From Candidatus Roizmanbacteria bacterium CG22_combo_CG10-13_8_21_14_all_34_12 (GTDB taxonomy: Bacteria > Patescibacteriota > Microgenomatia > UBA1406 > GWC2-37-13), in contig PCTC01000010.1 in NCBI GenBank assembly GCA_002786595.1, positions 1 through 8,236 of the forward strand: a DNA stretch of 8,236 bases, in the 5' to 3' direction. Both the position numbers and the translations under genes were made by a program. The notes under the pieces are model-generated. The model saw only the letters and a program-made list of their open reading frames with translations, did not search any database and had not been told where the DNA came from. Positions 1 through 6,598 of this stretch are shown one piece after another (the first letter of the stretch is position 1; every line of letters starts with the position of its first letter).

Positions 1-113
1 AAAAATAACTGTATAACAGCATATATAATTACCAAAACATAGATTGTTAATTTTTTTTTATTAGCCCAGGTCATTGATAGTTTATTTTATCAAATTATAA
101 AATTTCATTTTAT

Positions 114-149
114 TTATTATCTTATCAACGATCGTTCACAAGATAATAA
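114..149. promoter_or_regulatory. 36-bp nested palindrome upstream of the orphan gene
   Basis: The outer arms TTATTATCTT (114-123) and AAGATAATAA (140-149) are perfectly complementary. The core AACGATCGTT (127-136) is itself a perfect palindrome with exactly the same centre (131.5). Counting the T125-A138 pair, 16 of 18 symmetric positions match. It lies about 50 bp upstream of the promoter-like element of the next gene. That fits an operator for a dimeric or tetrameric regulator, or a cruciform or RNA hairpin. No T-run follows it on the plus strand, so a plus-strand intrinsic terminator is unlikely. The symmetry is directly visible; the role is inferred. Confidence 0.5.
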
Positions 150-153
150 TTAT

Positions 154-181
154 TGTTACACCCTAATGTTACGGTGTAACA
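154..181. promoter_or_regulatory. 9-bp perfect inverted repeat, possible operator
   Basis: TGTTACACC (154-162) and GGTGTAACA (173-181) are perfect inverted repeats around a 10-nt spacer. The element ends 16 bp upstream of the TTGACA at 198, the usual place for an activator or repressor site. It is more GC-rich than its surroundings and unrelated in sequence to the palindrome at 114-149. No T-run follows, so I favour a protein-binding site over a terminator. The regulator is unknown. Confidence 0.45.
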
Positions 182-197
182 TATTTATTAGCGCCGC

Positions 198-220
198 TTG
201 ACAAGTAGTAGTAGTATAAT
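198..220 (+). promoter_or_regulatory. Promoter-like TTGACA/TATAAT with (AGT)4 spacer
   Basis: A perfect -35 hexamer TTGACA (198-203) and a perfect -10 hexamer TATAAT (215-220) flank an (AGT)4 tract (204-215). The spacer is only 11 nt, against the usual 16-18, so as it stands this is a weak or non-standard sigma-70 promoter. Two more AGT units would give exactly 17 nt. A transcript from this -10 would start about 7 nt downstream, at position 227, which is the A of the ATG. The mRNA would then be leaderless, which fits the absence of a ribosome binding site. Confidence 0.45.
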
Positions 221-226
221 CGCCAT

Positions 227-568
227 ATGATGGAAGTACGGCATCAATCAAAAATAGAAGAAGTAGGTGCTTTATTTGATAAAATGAGAGGATTTATAGA
301 TGAGATTCCTTTTGAATCGGGAAATTTAAAAGTTGGGCTTCTTGGTTTTTCAAATCCAAAGTTTTATAACACTGGTATACTTGAGCTTGGAATAAAGTTC
401 AAAGGTTCAAATAAAAAAATTGATCTTTCGAAAGATCCAATAGATAGTTTATCCGTTCCTATTGATTTGGCTGCCACGAAATACGGCGCAACATTTAGTT
501 CTGGTGGTTGGATAAAATGTAATAAAAAATCTCACTATAGCTATCAACAAACTTATGAGTGGAAATAA
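227..568 (+). CDS. Orphan hypothetical protein, 113 aa
   Basis: I do not recognise this protein. An in-frame TAG at 212-214 closes the frame upstream, so the tandem ATGATG at 227-232 is the only plausible start. There is no Shine-Dalgarno sequence, and the TATAAT at 215-220 predicts a leaderless transcript. The product is soluble-looking, with no signal peptide or membrane segment. It has a charged amphipathic N-terminal stretch (about 7-26, probably helical), then alternating hydrophobic and polar segments (34-58, 72-95) that look like beta strands. The C-terminus is rich in Lys, Tyr and Ser and holds the only cysteine (about residue 99, in a WIKCNKK context). It ends 6 nt before the convergent glmS stop, with no terminator between them. 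The strong upstream promoter and operator signals support it as a real gene, but no function can be assigned. Confidence 0.6.
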   Translation: MMEVRHQSKIEEVGALFDKMRGFIDEIPFESGNLKVGLLGFSNPKFYNTGILELGIKFKGSNKKIDLSKDPIDSLSVPIDLAATKYGATFSSGGWIKCNKKSHYSYQQTYEWK

Positions 569-574
569 TTTTTA

Positions 575-2344
575 TTACTTCACCGTAACGCTTTTCGCTA
601 AGTTTCTAGGTTTATCAGGATCAGCGCCACGGCCGACGCCAAGATAATATCCAAGTAGCTGGCCGACGATAATGTTAGCAAAAATTGTCAGGTCTTCAAG
701 ATCAGGAGTTTTTATTAAAACATCAAATTCATTTGATTCAAATGGTGCAACACCAATTATTAATCCTCCCCGGGCTTTGATTTCAGAGGCACTTGAAAGA
801 ACTTCGTCGCGGACATCATCGTTCGAAGCAAGGACAAAACAAGGAGTTCCCTTTTGGATTAAAGTAATTACACCGTGTTTCAGTTCGCCGGCGGCAAATG
901 GTTCAGCATGGACATAGCTTGTTTCTTTGATCTTGAGCGCAAACTCTAAAGTAGCCGGGTAATTAATATGTTTTCCAATTAAATATATATGTTCTTCATT
1001 CATTAATTTCTTAGCCAACATTATTAGTTGACTAGTTAACTGATTATTAAGCCACTTTGTTAGAACTTTATTCAAATTAATTATTTTTTCTTTTCCTTCT
1101 TCATACTTATTCGCGACGGCCGTCGTCAATAGGTATAGTGTTGAGAGTTGGGAAGTAAAAGCTTTAGTTGAGACAACGGCAATTTCCGGTCCGGCCCCAA
1201 CCGAAAGCACTACATTTGACAGTCTTTCTAAGGTCGATCCACGGGCATTGATAACTGCAACAATCTCTGCCCCCCTTTTTTTAGCTTGTTTTACTGCAAT
1301 CAAAGTATCAGCTGTTTCGCCTGACTGTGATATTGCAAAAACTAAAGTCTTATTATTAATAAATTTGGAAAATGGCATAAATTCGTAAGATGGAATTACA
1401 GCTACATCAATACCTTGTTCGGCAAAAAAATATTTGGTTGCTAAAGCGCAGTAAGATGCAGTTCCACATCCCGTTAAAACAACTTTGTATCCTGAATTAA
1501 TTTTTTCCGCCAATATATTTATTTCCTTTTCATTAATGGAAGTCGTTTTTGGAATAGTTTTTAGTTGTTCATAAATTTCTTTGAGGAGAAAATGCGGATA
1601 CCCGCCTTTTTCAGCATCTTCCAATTTCCAATCGAGAATTTGTGGCGTAAGAATTTTTTCCTTTTCCGAATCTATATCATAAAGCTTTGCTCCGGAATTA
1701 CTTAAAATAACTCCCTCACCGTCATTTAGGAAATAAACTTTATTTGTTTCTTTCAAAAAAGCCGGAACGTCGGAAGCAAGGAAATATTGATTCTGTCCCA
1801 ATCCAACAACCAGAGGAGATCCATTGCGGCAAGCAATAATTGTCTGCGAATTATAATCTAAAACAGCGATGGCATTAGATCCTCGGAGTAATTTAAAAGT
1901 TTCAAAAATAGCTTCGTTGATTTTTTTAGATTTGGATTTTTCTTCAATTAAATGAGCAATTACCTCTGTGTCAGTTTCAGAAATAAATTTATGGCCTTTT
2001 TGCAATAGTTCTACTTTTATTTCCTGATAGTTCTCGACGACCCCGTTATGAATAACGGCAATTTTTTTAGTACAATCAAGATGAGGGTGGGCATTGTTAT
2101 CTGTAACTCCACCATGAGTGGCCCAACGGGTATGACCTAGAGCGATTAACCCTTTAGGCAAATTAGTTTTAGCCTCTCCAATTTTCCCAATATGTTTATC
2201 GACTTGAATTTCTTTTTGGTTTTGAGGAATGATTGAAATACCCCAGGAATCGTAACCGCGGTATTCCAGTTTTTTTAAACCCTCAAGAACGGTTTGAGCA
2301 GCCTGATTGTTTTTGTCGTTAATAATTCCAAATATTCCGCACAT
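575..2344 (-). CDS. glmS: Glutamine--fructose-6-phosphate aminotransferase (isomerizing)
   Basis: GlmS converts fructose-6-phosphate and glutamine to glucosamine-6-phosphate and glutamate, the first committed step toward UDP-GlcNAc and peptidoglycan or surface sugars. It is cytosolic. The 589 aa are close to the usual 600 or so. The N-terminal glutamine amidotransferase domain (about 1-230) starts MCGIFG, so Cys2 becomes the N-terminal nucleophile. It shows HTRWATHG (71-78), HNGVVENY (99-106) and SETDTEV (122-128). Two SIS sugar-isomerase domains follow (about 280-420 and 450-580), with TGCGTASY (291-298), SQSGETADT (339-347), STKAFTSQL (392-400), GELKHG (486-491) and the C-terminal RNLAKSVTVK. 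The Cys2 requirement fixes the start. The canonical EYRGYDSAG reads EYRGYDSWG here. It is third in the minus-strand group after ftsH and the exonuclease, 141 bp from the latter. There is no Shine-Dalgarno sequence, and the upstream gap resembles the other repeat-filled gaps rather than a glmS ribozyme. Confidence 0.97.
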   Translation of the reverse strand: MCGIFGIINDKNNQAAQTVLEGLKKLEYRGYDSWGISIIPQNQKEIQVDKHIGKIGEAKTNLPKGLIALGHTRWATHGGVTDNNAHPHLDCTKKIAVIHNGVVENYQEIKVELLQKGHKFISETDTEVIAHLIEEKSKSKKINEAIFETFKLLRGSNAIAVLDYNSQTIIACRNGSPLVVGLGQNQYFLASDVPAFLKETNKVYFLNDGEGVILSNSGAKLYDIDSEKEKILTPQILDWKLEDAEKGGYPHFLLKEIYEQLKTIPKTTSINEKEINILAEKINSGYKVVLTGCGTASYCALATKYFFAEQGIDVAVIPSYEFMPFSKFINNKTLVFAISQSGETADTLIAVKQAKKRGAEIVAVINARGSTLERLSNVVLSVGAGPEIAVVSTKAFTSQLSTLYLLTTAVANKYEEGKEKIINLNKVLTKWLNNQLTSQLIMLAKKLMNEEHIYLIGKHINYPATLEFALKIKETSYVHAEPFAAGELKHGVITLIQKGTPCFVLASNDDVRDEVLSSASEIKARGGLIIGVAPFESNEFDVLIKTPDLEDLTIFANIIVGQLLGYYLGVGRGADPDKPRNLAKSVTVK

Positions 2345-2358
2345 AGAGTAATGATAAC

Positions 2359-2488
2359 AAAACAGTTAAACAGTTAAAACTTAAACAGTTAAATAAACTA
2401 TTAAACCATAAACATTAAACAATTTTATTTAGTAGTTTAGTGTTTAACAGTTTTTTTAGGTTTTAACAGTTTAATACTTAACTGTTTA
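2359..2488. repeat. Palindromic AAACAGTTAA-word array between exonuclease and glmS
   Basis: Most of the gap is one long imperfect inverted repeat. The left arm (2359-2422) repeats words like AAACAGTTAA and TTAAACAG every 7-8 nt or so. The right arm (2425-2488) carries the complements, TTAACTGTTT and TTTAACAG. The outermost perfect pair is AAACAGTTAA (2360-2369) with TTAACTGTTT (2478-2487). The right arm contains the exonuclease stop codon (2486-2488, minus strand). As minus-strand RNA this could fold into a long AU-rich hairpin between the two genes. It may be a terminator, a processing site or a selfish array. There is no coding potential. Confidence 0.7.
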
Positions 2489-3403
2489 AAAAAGCCCTAT
2501 CTGGTCTGGCTTTTTCTTAACTTCTTCTTTCTTCTCAACCTCTTTTATATTAAAAATTCTTTTTGTTAGCGTACTCATCTGATATTGTGTCAAGAAATCA
2601 ATTAATTTTTTATCAAATCCCTTAAACTTTAATTTTTCGATATCTAAATCGATCTCGATATCGGTCATAATAGTCGCTAATTTTTCAGATAGCAATACAC
2701 TTTCCCTTTCTTTTTTTAAAATTTCTTTGACCTTTTCTGATTCAACTTTATCAATATTTTTGTAAATATTTTCAACAGTTCCAAATTGATGGATTAATTT
2801 GCAAGCGGTTTTTGGACCAATGCCCGATGCTCCCGGATAGTTATCTGAGGGATCTCCCACCAAAGCCTTATATTCAATTATTTGATTCGGAGTGATATCA
2901 AGTTTTTTTTCTACCTCAGATTTATCAAAAATTTTTATATTAGCCAATCCCAGCTGAGGGGAGGCTACAAATACATTATCAGTTATTAGCTGAAAAATAT
3001 CTTTATCCCCGGTGAGTATGATAACTCTAAATTTATTAGTTTCAAAAATCCTTGTGATTGTTCCAATTAAATCATCTGCCTCGTATCCTGGTTTTTCCAT
3101 TCTTACGACTCCAGCTACGTCAACCGCTTGTTTAACCAAAGGAATTTGAACAATAAAATCATCATCTATTTTTGGTCTTTGACTTTGATATTCTTTAAAT
3201 AATTCGTTTCTAAATGTTTTTTCTGGTGTGTCAAAACAAGAAATTAAATAATCAGGTTTAAAATCAACAATCACCTTATTGAGCATTGAAAGATATCCGT
3301 AAACAACATTAGTGGGAGTTCCATCAGAAGACTTAAAAGGTGGCAGAGCGTGATAGGCGCGGTGCATGATGGCGTTGCCATCTATTATAAGGAGTGTTTG
3401 CAT
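2486..3403 (-). CDS. Stand-alone 5'-3' exonuclease (PolA N-terminal domain type) with C-terminal clamp-binding motif
   Basis: This 305-aa protein is homologous to the N-terminal 5' nuclease domain of DNA polymerase I. It is expected to remove RNA primers and 5' flaps during Okazaki-fragment maturation and repair. The PIN-like nuclease part (about 1-180) has the acidic metal-binding set in LLIIDGNA (D8), CFDTP (D58), YEADDLIG (E108, D110, D111), TGDKD (D133, D135) and VGDPSDN (D184, D187). A helix-three-turn-helix DNA-binding segment with GIGPKTA (194-200) follows. After about residue 285 comes a charged, probably flexible tail that ends exactly in QIGLF (301-305), which matches the bacterial beta-clamp-binding motif. 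No polymerase or proofreading domain is present, and the frame ends in a clean TAA. The ATG lies 115 bp after ftsH on the same strand, with no Shine-Dalgarno sequence. The family call is secure; the clamp motif is a pattern match. Confidence 0.93.
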   Translation of the reverse strand: MQTLLIIDGNAIMHRAYHALPPFKSSDGTPTNVVYGYLSMLNKVIVDFKPDYLISCFDTPEKTFRNELFKEYQSQRPKIDDDFIVQIPLVKQAVDVAGVVRMEKPGYEADDLIGTITRIFETNKFRVIILTGDKDIFQLITDNVFVASPQLGLANIKIFDKSEVEKKLDITPNQIIEYKALVGDPSDNYPGASGIGPKTACKLIHQFGTVENIYKNIDKVESEKVKEILKKERESVLLSEKLATIMTDIEIDLDIEKLKFKGFDKKLIDFLTQYQMSTLTKRIFNIKEVEKKEEVKKKPDQIGLF

Positions 3404-3409
3404 AAATAT

Positions 3410-3542
3410 AAACAGTTAAACGGTTGAACAGTTAAAACTTAAATAAACTATTAAATATTAAACCGTTAAACTGCAAAAAATTGTTTAATACTTAACCGTT
3501 TAATAGTTTTTTTAACCTTTAAGATTTAATATTTAACTGTTT
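3410..3542. repeat. Palindromic AAACAGTTAA-word array between ftsH and exonuclease, overlapping the ftsH 3' end
   Basis: This has the same word family as the array at 2359-2488. Perfect complementary pairs include AAACAGTTAAA (3410-3420) with TTTAACTGTTT (3532-3542), and AAACTATTAAA (3445-3455) with TTTAATAGTTT (3499-3509). The TTAACCGTTTAA block at 3492-3503 pairs with TTAAACGGTTGA at 3417-3428 with one mismatch. The right arm extends 24 nt into ftsH and encodes its last residues and stop. A minus-strand transcript would carry a long AU-rich hairpin between ftsH and the exonuclease gene. Confidence 0.7.
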
Positions 3543-5378
3543 TTTCCCCACTATCTTTTCAAACTCATCCTGATCTATGCTTTCTTTTTTAATTAGAACA
3601 TCAGCCACTCTGTCCATTAATTTCTTTTTAGACTTCACAATTTCAATTGCTCGGTTATATGCAGTCATAATGATTTTTTTTACTTCAGCATCAATACTAT
3701 TCATTACTTCCTGAGAAAGAACATTCTGTTCGTAATAAGTTTTTCCCCATTCGGTTACATCGCGGGTTGGCCCAAAATTTATTGGTCCGAGCGAACTCAT
3801 TCCATATTCAACGACCATTGCTTTGGCAACCGAAGTGGCCTGGTCAAAGTCGTTTGAAGCGCCAGTAGTTATTTCGTTGAATATTATCTCTTCAGCTGCC
3901 CGTCCACCCATCATGACAGCAATTCGTTCCAATAAATTAGTTTTTGTTTCATGAAGTTTATCTTTATCGGGAGGAATTAAAGTATACCCAAGTGCCATAC
4001 CTCGTGAAACAATAGAAATACGATGGACAGAATCGGTATGAGGTAAAAAGTGAGAAACAACTGCGTGTCCAACTTCGTGATAAGCAGTTAATTTTTTATC
4101 CAAATCAGACTGCAATCTCTTTTTTTCTGGTCCAAGTTTTACTTTAGTGGCTGCATCTTCAATATCTTCCATATTGATTTTTTCACGTGCGACGCGTGCA
4201 GCTGAAATTGCTGCTTCATTTAGCATATTTTCCAGATCAGCTCCGGAATAACCGACTGTGCGTCTAGCAACGCGGTCCCAATTAACATCTTCATCAAAAG
4301 GTTTATTTTTAGCATGAATTTTAGCAATTGCTTTTCGGCCTTCAACATCTGGGAAATCAACAATCACTCGTCGATCAAATCGTCCCGGTCGAAGAAGAGC
4401 AGTATCTAATAAGTCTCCTCGATTGGTTGCCGCAATGACAACTACCTGTTCGGTTGGATTAAATCCGTCCATTTCTACTAAAATTTGATTTAAAGTTTGT
4501 TCTCTTTCATCGTGAGATGGCATCATACCAACTGATCTTGCTCGTCCAATTGCGTCAATCTCATCAATAAAAATTATTGAAGGAGCGCTTTTTTTTGCAG
4601 TTGCAAAAAGATCACGGACTCGAGCAGCTCCAATTCCAACCAACATTTCCATGAATTCTGATCCTGCAATCGAAAAGAAAGGAACATGAGCTTCACCGGC
4701 AACTGCCTTAGCTAAAAGTGTTTTTCCACATCCAGCTGGGCCAACTAATAAAACACCTTTTGGAGTTCTGGCTCCAAGTTTTTTATATTTTTCCGGATTT
4801 TTTAGGAAGTCTACAATTTCAACCAATTCTTTCTTGGCCTCATCGACTCCGGCAACATCATTGAAAGTAGTTTGGGTCATGCTTTTTTGAAATCTTTTTC
4901 CCCGATTTTGTCCGAAAGAAAAAACATTGTCTTGGGCTCCCTTGGCTTGACGAAAAAGAAAGATAAAAAATGCGACCATTAATATCGTTGGTAAAATATT
5001 ACCAATAATATTTGCCAGCCCCGTTGATCCTTGAGTGTCCTTGACATTAATGTCAATTTTTTCCGGATTAACACCGGCTTCTTTTAAGGTTTTAATGAAA
5101 GTTTCGCCAGCTTCTTTATAAGAGATTGATAAAGTATCGTTTTTGTAATAAATCAGAAGTTTATTATCTATTAAATCTATTTTCTTAATTTTTCCTTCTT
5201 TGGCCTCTTTAACAATAGTTGTGATAGACTTTTCCGGTGCTACTTGTTTAACTTCATTTTTGATTGAACGGTAAGCATAAAAAATAAACAGAAAAACGAA
5301 AAAAATAACAAAAAAATTACGAAGGTTTACATTGAACTTAAATTGGGTAATTTTAAAGTTACCATTTTTTTTAGCCAT
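3519..5378 (-). CDS. ftsH: ATP-dependent zinc metalloprotease FtsH
   Basis: FtsH is a membrane-anchored hexameric AAA+ protease that extracts and degrades misfolded membrane proteins and some regulators. The 619 aa are typical of the family. There are two membrane segments (about 20-38 and 124-143) around an extracytoplasmic FtsH-extracellular domain of roughly 80 residues. The AAA+ module has Walker A GPAGCGKT (213-220), Walker B IIFIDE (268-273) and the second region of homology with ATNRGDLLD and RPGRFDRR (about 317-337). The zinc protease domain has HEVGH (434-438) and a TGASND segment (505-510) that should give the third zinc ligand. Two changes stand out: the Walker A is GPAGCGKT rather than GPPGTGKT, and the pore-loop Phe is Leu246 (EMLVGIG instead of EMFVGVG). 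The C-terminus KQLNIKS is encoded by the intergenic repeat. ftsH is first in the minus-strand group and divergent from tsaC-tsaE. The start follows an extended -10 by 7 nt, so the mRNA may be leaderless. Confidence 0.97.
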   Translation of the reverse strand: MAKKNGNFKITQFKFNVNLRNFFVIFFVFLFIFYAYRSIKNEVKQVAPEKSITTIVKEAKEGKIKKIDLIDNKLLIYYKNDTLSISYKEAGETFIKTLKEAGVNPEKIDINVKDTQGSTGLANIIGNILPTILMVAFFIFLFRQAKGAQDNVFSFGQNRGKRFQKSMTQTTFNDVAGVDEAKKELVEIVDFLKNPEKYKKLGARTPKGVLLVGPAGCGKTLLAKAVAGEAHVPFFSIAGSEFMEMLVGIGAARVRDLFATAKKSAPSIIFIDEIDAIGRARSVGMMPSHDEREQTLNQILVEMDGFNPTEQVVVIAATNRGDLLDTALLRPGRFDRRVIVDFPDVEGRKAIAKIHAKNKPFDEDVNWDRVARRTVGYSGADLENMLNEAAISAARVAREKINMEDIEDAATKVKLGPEKKRLQSDLDKKLTAYHEVGHAVVSHFLPHTDSVHRISIVSRGMALGYTLIPPDKDKLHETKTNLLERIAVMMGGRAAEEIIFNEITTGASNDFDQATSVAKAMVVEYGMSSLGPINFGPTRDVTEWGKTYYEQNVLSQEVMNSIDAEVKKIIMTAYNRAIEIVKSKKKLMDRVADVLIKKESIDQDEFEKIVGKKQLNIKS

Positions 5379-5385
5379 AATGGCT

Positions 5386-5394
5386 ATTTTAGCA
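5386..5394 (-). promoter_or_regulatory. Extended -10 promoter element of ftsH
   Basis: Read on the minus strand the sequence is TGCTAAAAT, an extended -10 (TGnTAnnnT). Its last base lies 8 nt before the A of the ftsH ATG, so transcription would start at or within a base of the start codon. No good -35 exists at 16-18 nt; TTGAAC at 5419-5414 is 22 nt away. Extended -10 promoters can work without a good -35. The same TGCTAAA core appears before the Rrf2 gene at 7846-7854. Confidence 0.4.
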
Positions 5395-5430
5395 GAAAGT
5401 TTGATAAAATAGAGTTCAAATTATTAAAGA

Positions 5431-5529
5431 TTAAATCTTAAATATTAAAAAAATATTAAACATGTTAATTTTTAAATTTTAAACGTTTAATATTTAATAT
5501 TTATTTAACCTTTAATATTTAAGATTTAA
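5431..5529. repeat. Long palindrome with 19-bp perfect arms in the ftsH/tsaC-tsaE divergent gap
   Basis: TTAAATCTTAAATATTAAA (5431-5449) is perfectly complementary to TTTAATATTTAAGATTTAA (5511-5529). An inner perfect pair, AATATTAAAC (5452-5461) with GTTTAATATT (5485-5494), is nested inside. The arms are built from TTAA spaced every 7 nt. The right arm ends 10 bp before the tsaC-tsaE ATG, so the 5' end of that transcript may be structured. Because the flanking genes diverge, a simple terminator role is not expected. Promoter elements for tsaC-tsaE cannot be told apart from the AT background. Confidence 0.75.
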
Positions 5530-5539
5530 AAATTAAAAT

Positions 5540-6598
5540 ATGAAGATAATTAAGATCGATATAAAAAAAATTAATCTAATAATAGATCAAACTATTAATA
5601 TTCTTAATTCAGGAGGGCTTGTTGTCTTCCCCTCTGATACTGTTTATGGTTTGTTGTGCGATGCCACTAATGAACAGGCGGTCAAAAAACTAATTGAATT
5701 TAAGAATCGTCCGGTAGGAAAGCCAATTTCAGTTTTTTCCAATTTTGAATTAATTAATCAGTTGGTGAAAATCAGCAATCAACAGTTAACAATTCTCAAA
5801 CAAATTCTTCCTGGCCCTTTCACAATTATTCTTCCGTCAAAACACAAGGTAAGTAAATTGTTAGAATCAGAAATAGGAACTCTGGGGATCAGAATACCGA
5901 TGTATCGATACATCGAAGTATTAGTCAATAAGTTTAAGAAACCGATTACAGCCACTTCAGCCAACTTGGCAGGACAATCTCCTCATTACTCAACTGAATC
6001 ATTACTAAAGGCGTTAACGGAAAAACAAAAACAGTTAATAGCCTTGATTGTTGACGTCGGAAAATTACCAAGAAATAAGCCTTCGACAATTGTAGATTTA
6101 TCTCAGCCTGAAGTAAATATTTTACGCCAAGGAGACATTAATTTTTTAAATAAATCAAAAACCTTTTTGTCAAAAACTTCTGAAGAAACAAAAAATATCG
6201 CCAAACAAATTTTTAAAGATGTAGAAACAGGACCTACTCCGTCTCTACGAAACAAACCATTAATTTTTATCATCGAAGGGGAAATGGGAGTAGGTAAAAC
6301 AGTTTTTGTTAAGGGCATTGCAGAACAATTGGGGATTAACAACATTATCTCTCCAACATTTGTGATTTATTACGAATATGGAAATTTTTATCATTTTGAT
6401 CTTTATAATATTGAAAACAGTGAAGAGTTTAGACATCTAGGGCTAGAAAAAATTCTTAAGACAGGAAATATTCTGTGTTTTGAGTGGGGAGAAAAGGCGG
6501 GAGAGATTATTAATATGCTTAAAGAAAAAGGGAATATAGTATATGTAAAGATGCAGTATGTGAATGAGAAGGAGAGAGAAATAATTATTAAAAATTGA
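5540..6598 (+). CDS. tsaC-tsaE: TsaC-TsaE fusion: threonylcarbamoyl-AMP synthase plus t6A ATPase
   Basis: Two t6A enzymes are joined in one 352-aa chain. Residues 1-200 are a Sua5/YciO/YrdC (TsaC) domain, which makes threonylcarbamoyl-AMP from threonine, bicarbonate and ATP. Visible motifs are PSDTVYGL (31-38), KNRPVGKP (55-62), PGPFTIIL (91-98), GIRIP (116-120), TSANLAGQSP (139-148) and PSTIVD (181-186), and the domain ends near ILRQGDI (194-200). Residues about 207-350 are TsaE, the P-loop ATPase that drives the TsaB-TsaD complex: Walker A GEMGVGKT (247-254), SPTF (271-274), FDLYN (286-290) and FEWGEKAG (314-321). Both catalytic cores look intact. A palindromic element (6221-6248) adds VETGPTPSLR (228-237) just before the first TsaE strand. 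No Shine-Dalgarno sequence precedes the ATG; a TGA stop lies 102 bp before tsaD. The domain calls are firm; the single frame with no internal stop argues against an assembly join. Confidence 0.93.
   Translation: MKIIKIDIKKINLIIDQTINILNSGGLVVFPSDTVYGLLCDATNEQAVKKLIEFKNRPVGKPISVFSNFELINQLVKISNQQLTILKQILPGPFTIILPSKHKVSKLLESEIGTLGIRIPMYRYIEVLVNKFKKPITATSANLAGQSPHYSTESLLKALTEKQKQLIALIVDVGKLPRNKPSTIVDLSQPEVNILRQGDINFLNKSKTFLSKTSEETKNIAKQIFKDVETGPTPSLRNKPLIFIIEGEMGVGKTVFVKGIAEQLGINNIISPTFVIYYEYGNFYHFDLYNIENSEEFRHLGLEKILKTGNILCFEWGEKAGEIINMLKEKGNIVYVKMQYVNEKEREIIIKN
6221..6248. repeat. 28-bp palindromic element inserted in frame in the TsaE part
   Basis: The element begins GTAGAAAC and ends GTCTCTAC. 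Its ends are complementary (GTAGA with TCTAC, AC with GT, single mismatches between). It resembles the GTAGAGACG...CGTCTCTAC palindromes scattered through many bacterial genomes, which encode VET...SL-type peptides when they land in genes. Here it encodes V-E-T-G-P-T-P-S-L in frame, between the N-terminal TsaE helix and the Walker A strand. It is unrelated in sequence to the two elements in tsaD. The family link is from memory. Confidence 0.6.

Noticed and set aside
51..59. T-run as the tail of an intrinsic terminator for a gene to the left
   Set aside because: No GC-containing hairpin precedes it, and the upstream gene is not in the window.
672..917. 81-codon open frame on the plus strand inside glmS
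   Set aside because: It lies antisense within the well-conserved SIS region of glmS, and its translation resembles no protein.
2345..2485. glmS ribozyme or riboswitch upstream of glmS
   Set aside because: The gap is accounted for by the AT-rich palindromic words; no conserved ribozyme core is visible.
2359..3542. CRISPR array, because of recurring AAACAGTTAA units
   Set aside because: Units are degenerate, only 7-10 nt long, without unique spacers, and arranged as inverted halves.
5414..5419. TTGAAC as -35 box of ftsH (minus strand)
   Set aside because: It is 22 nt from the -10, too far for a standard sigma-70 spacer; the extended -10 alone is the better explanation.
5779..5964. 61-codon open frame on the minus strand
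   Set aside because: It is antisense to the conserved TsaC domain, with no start signals of its own.
6103..6345. 80-codon open frame on the minus strand
   Set aside because: It is antisense to the TsaC-TsaE junction and the Walker A region, and its peptide is low in protein-like features.
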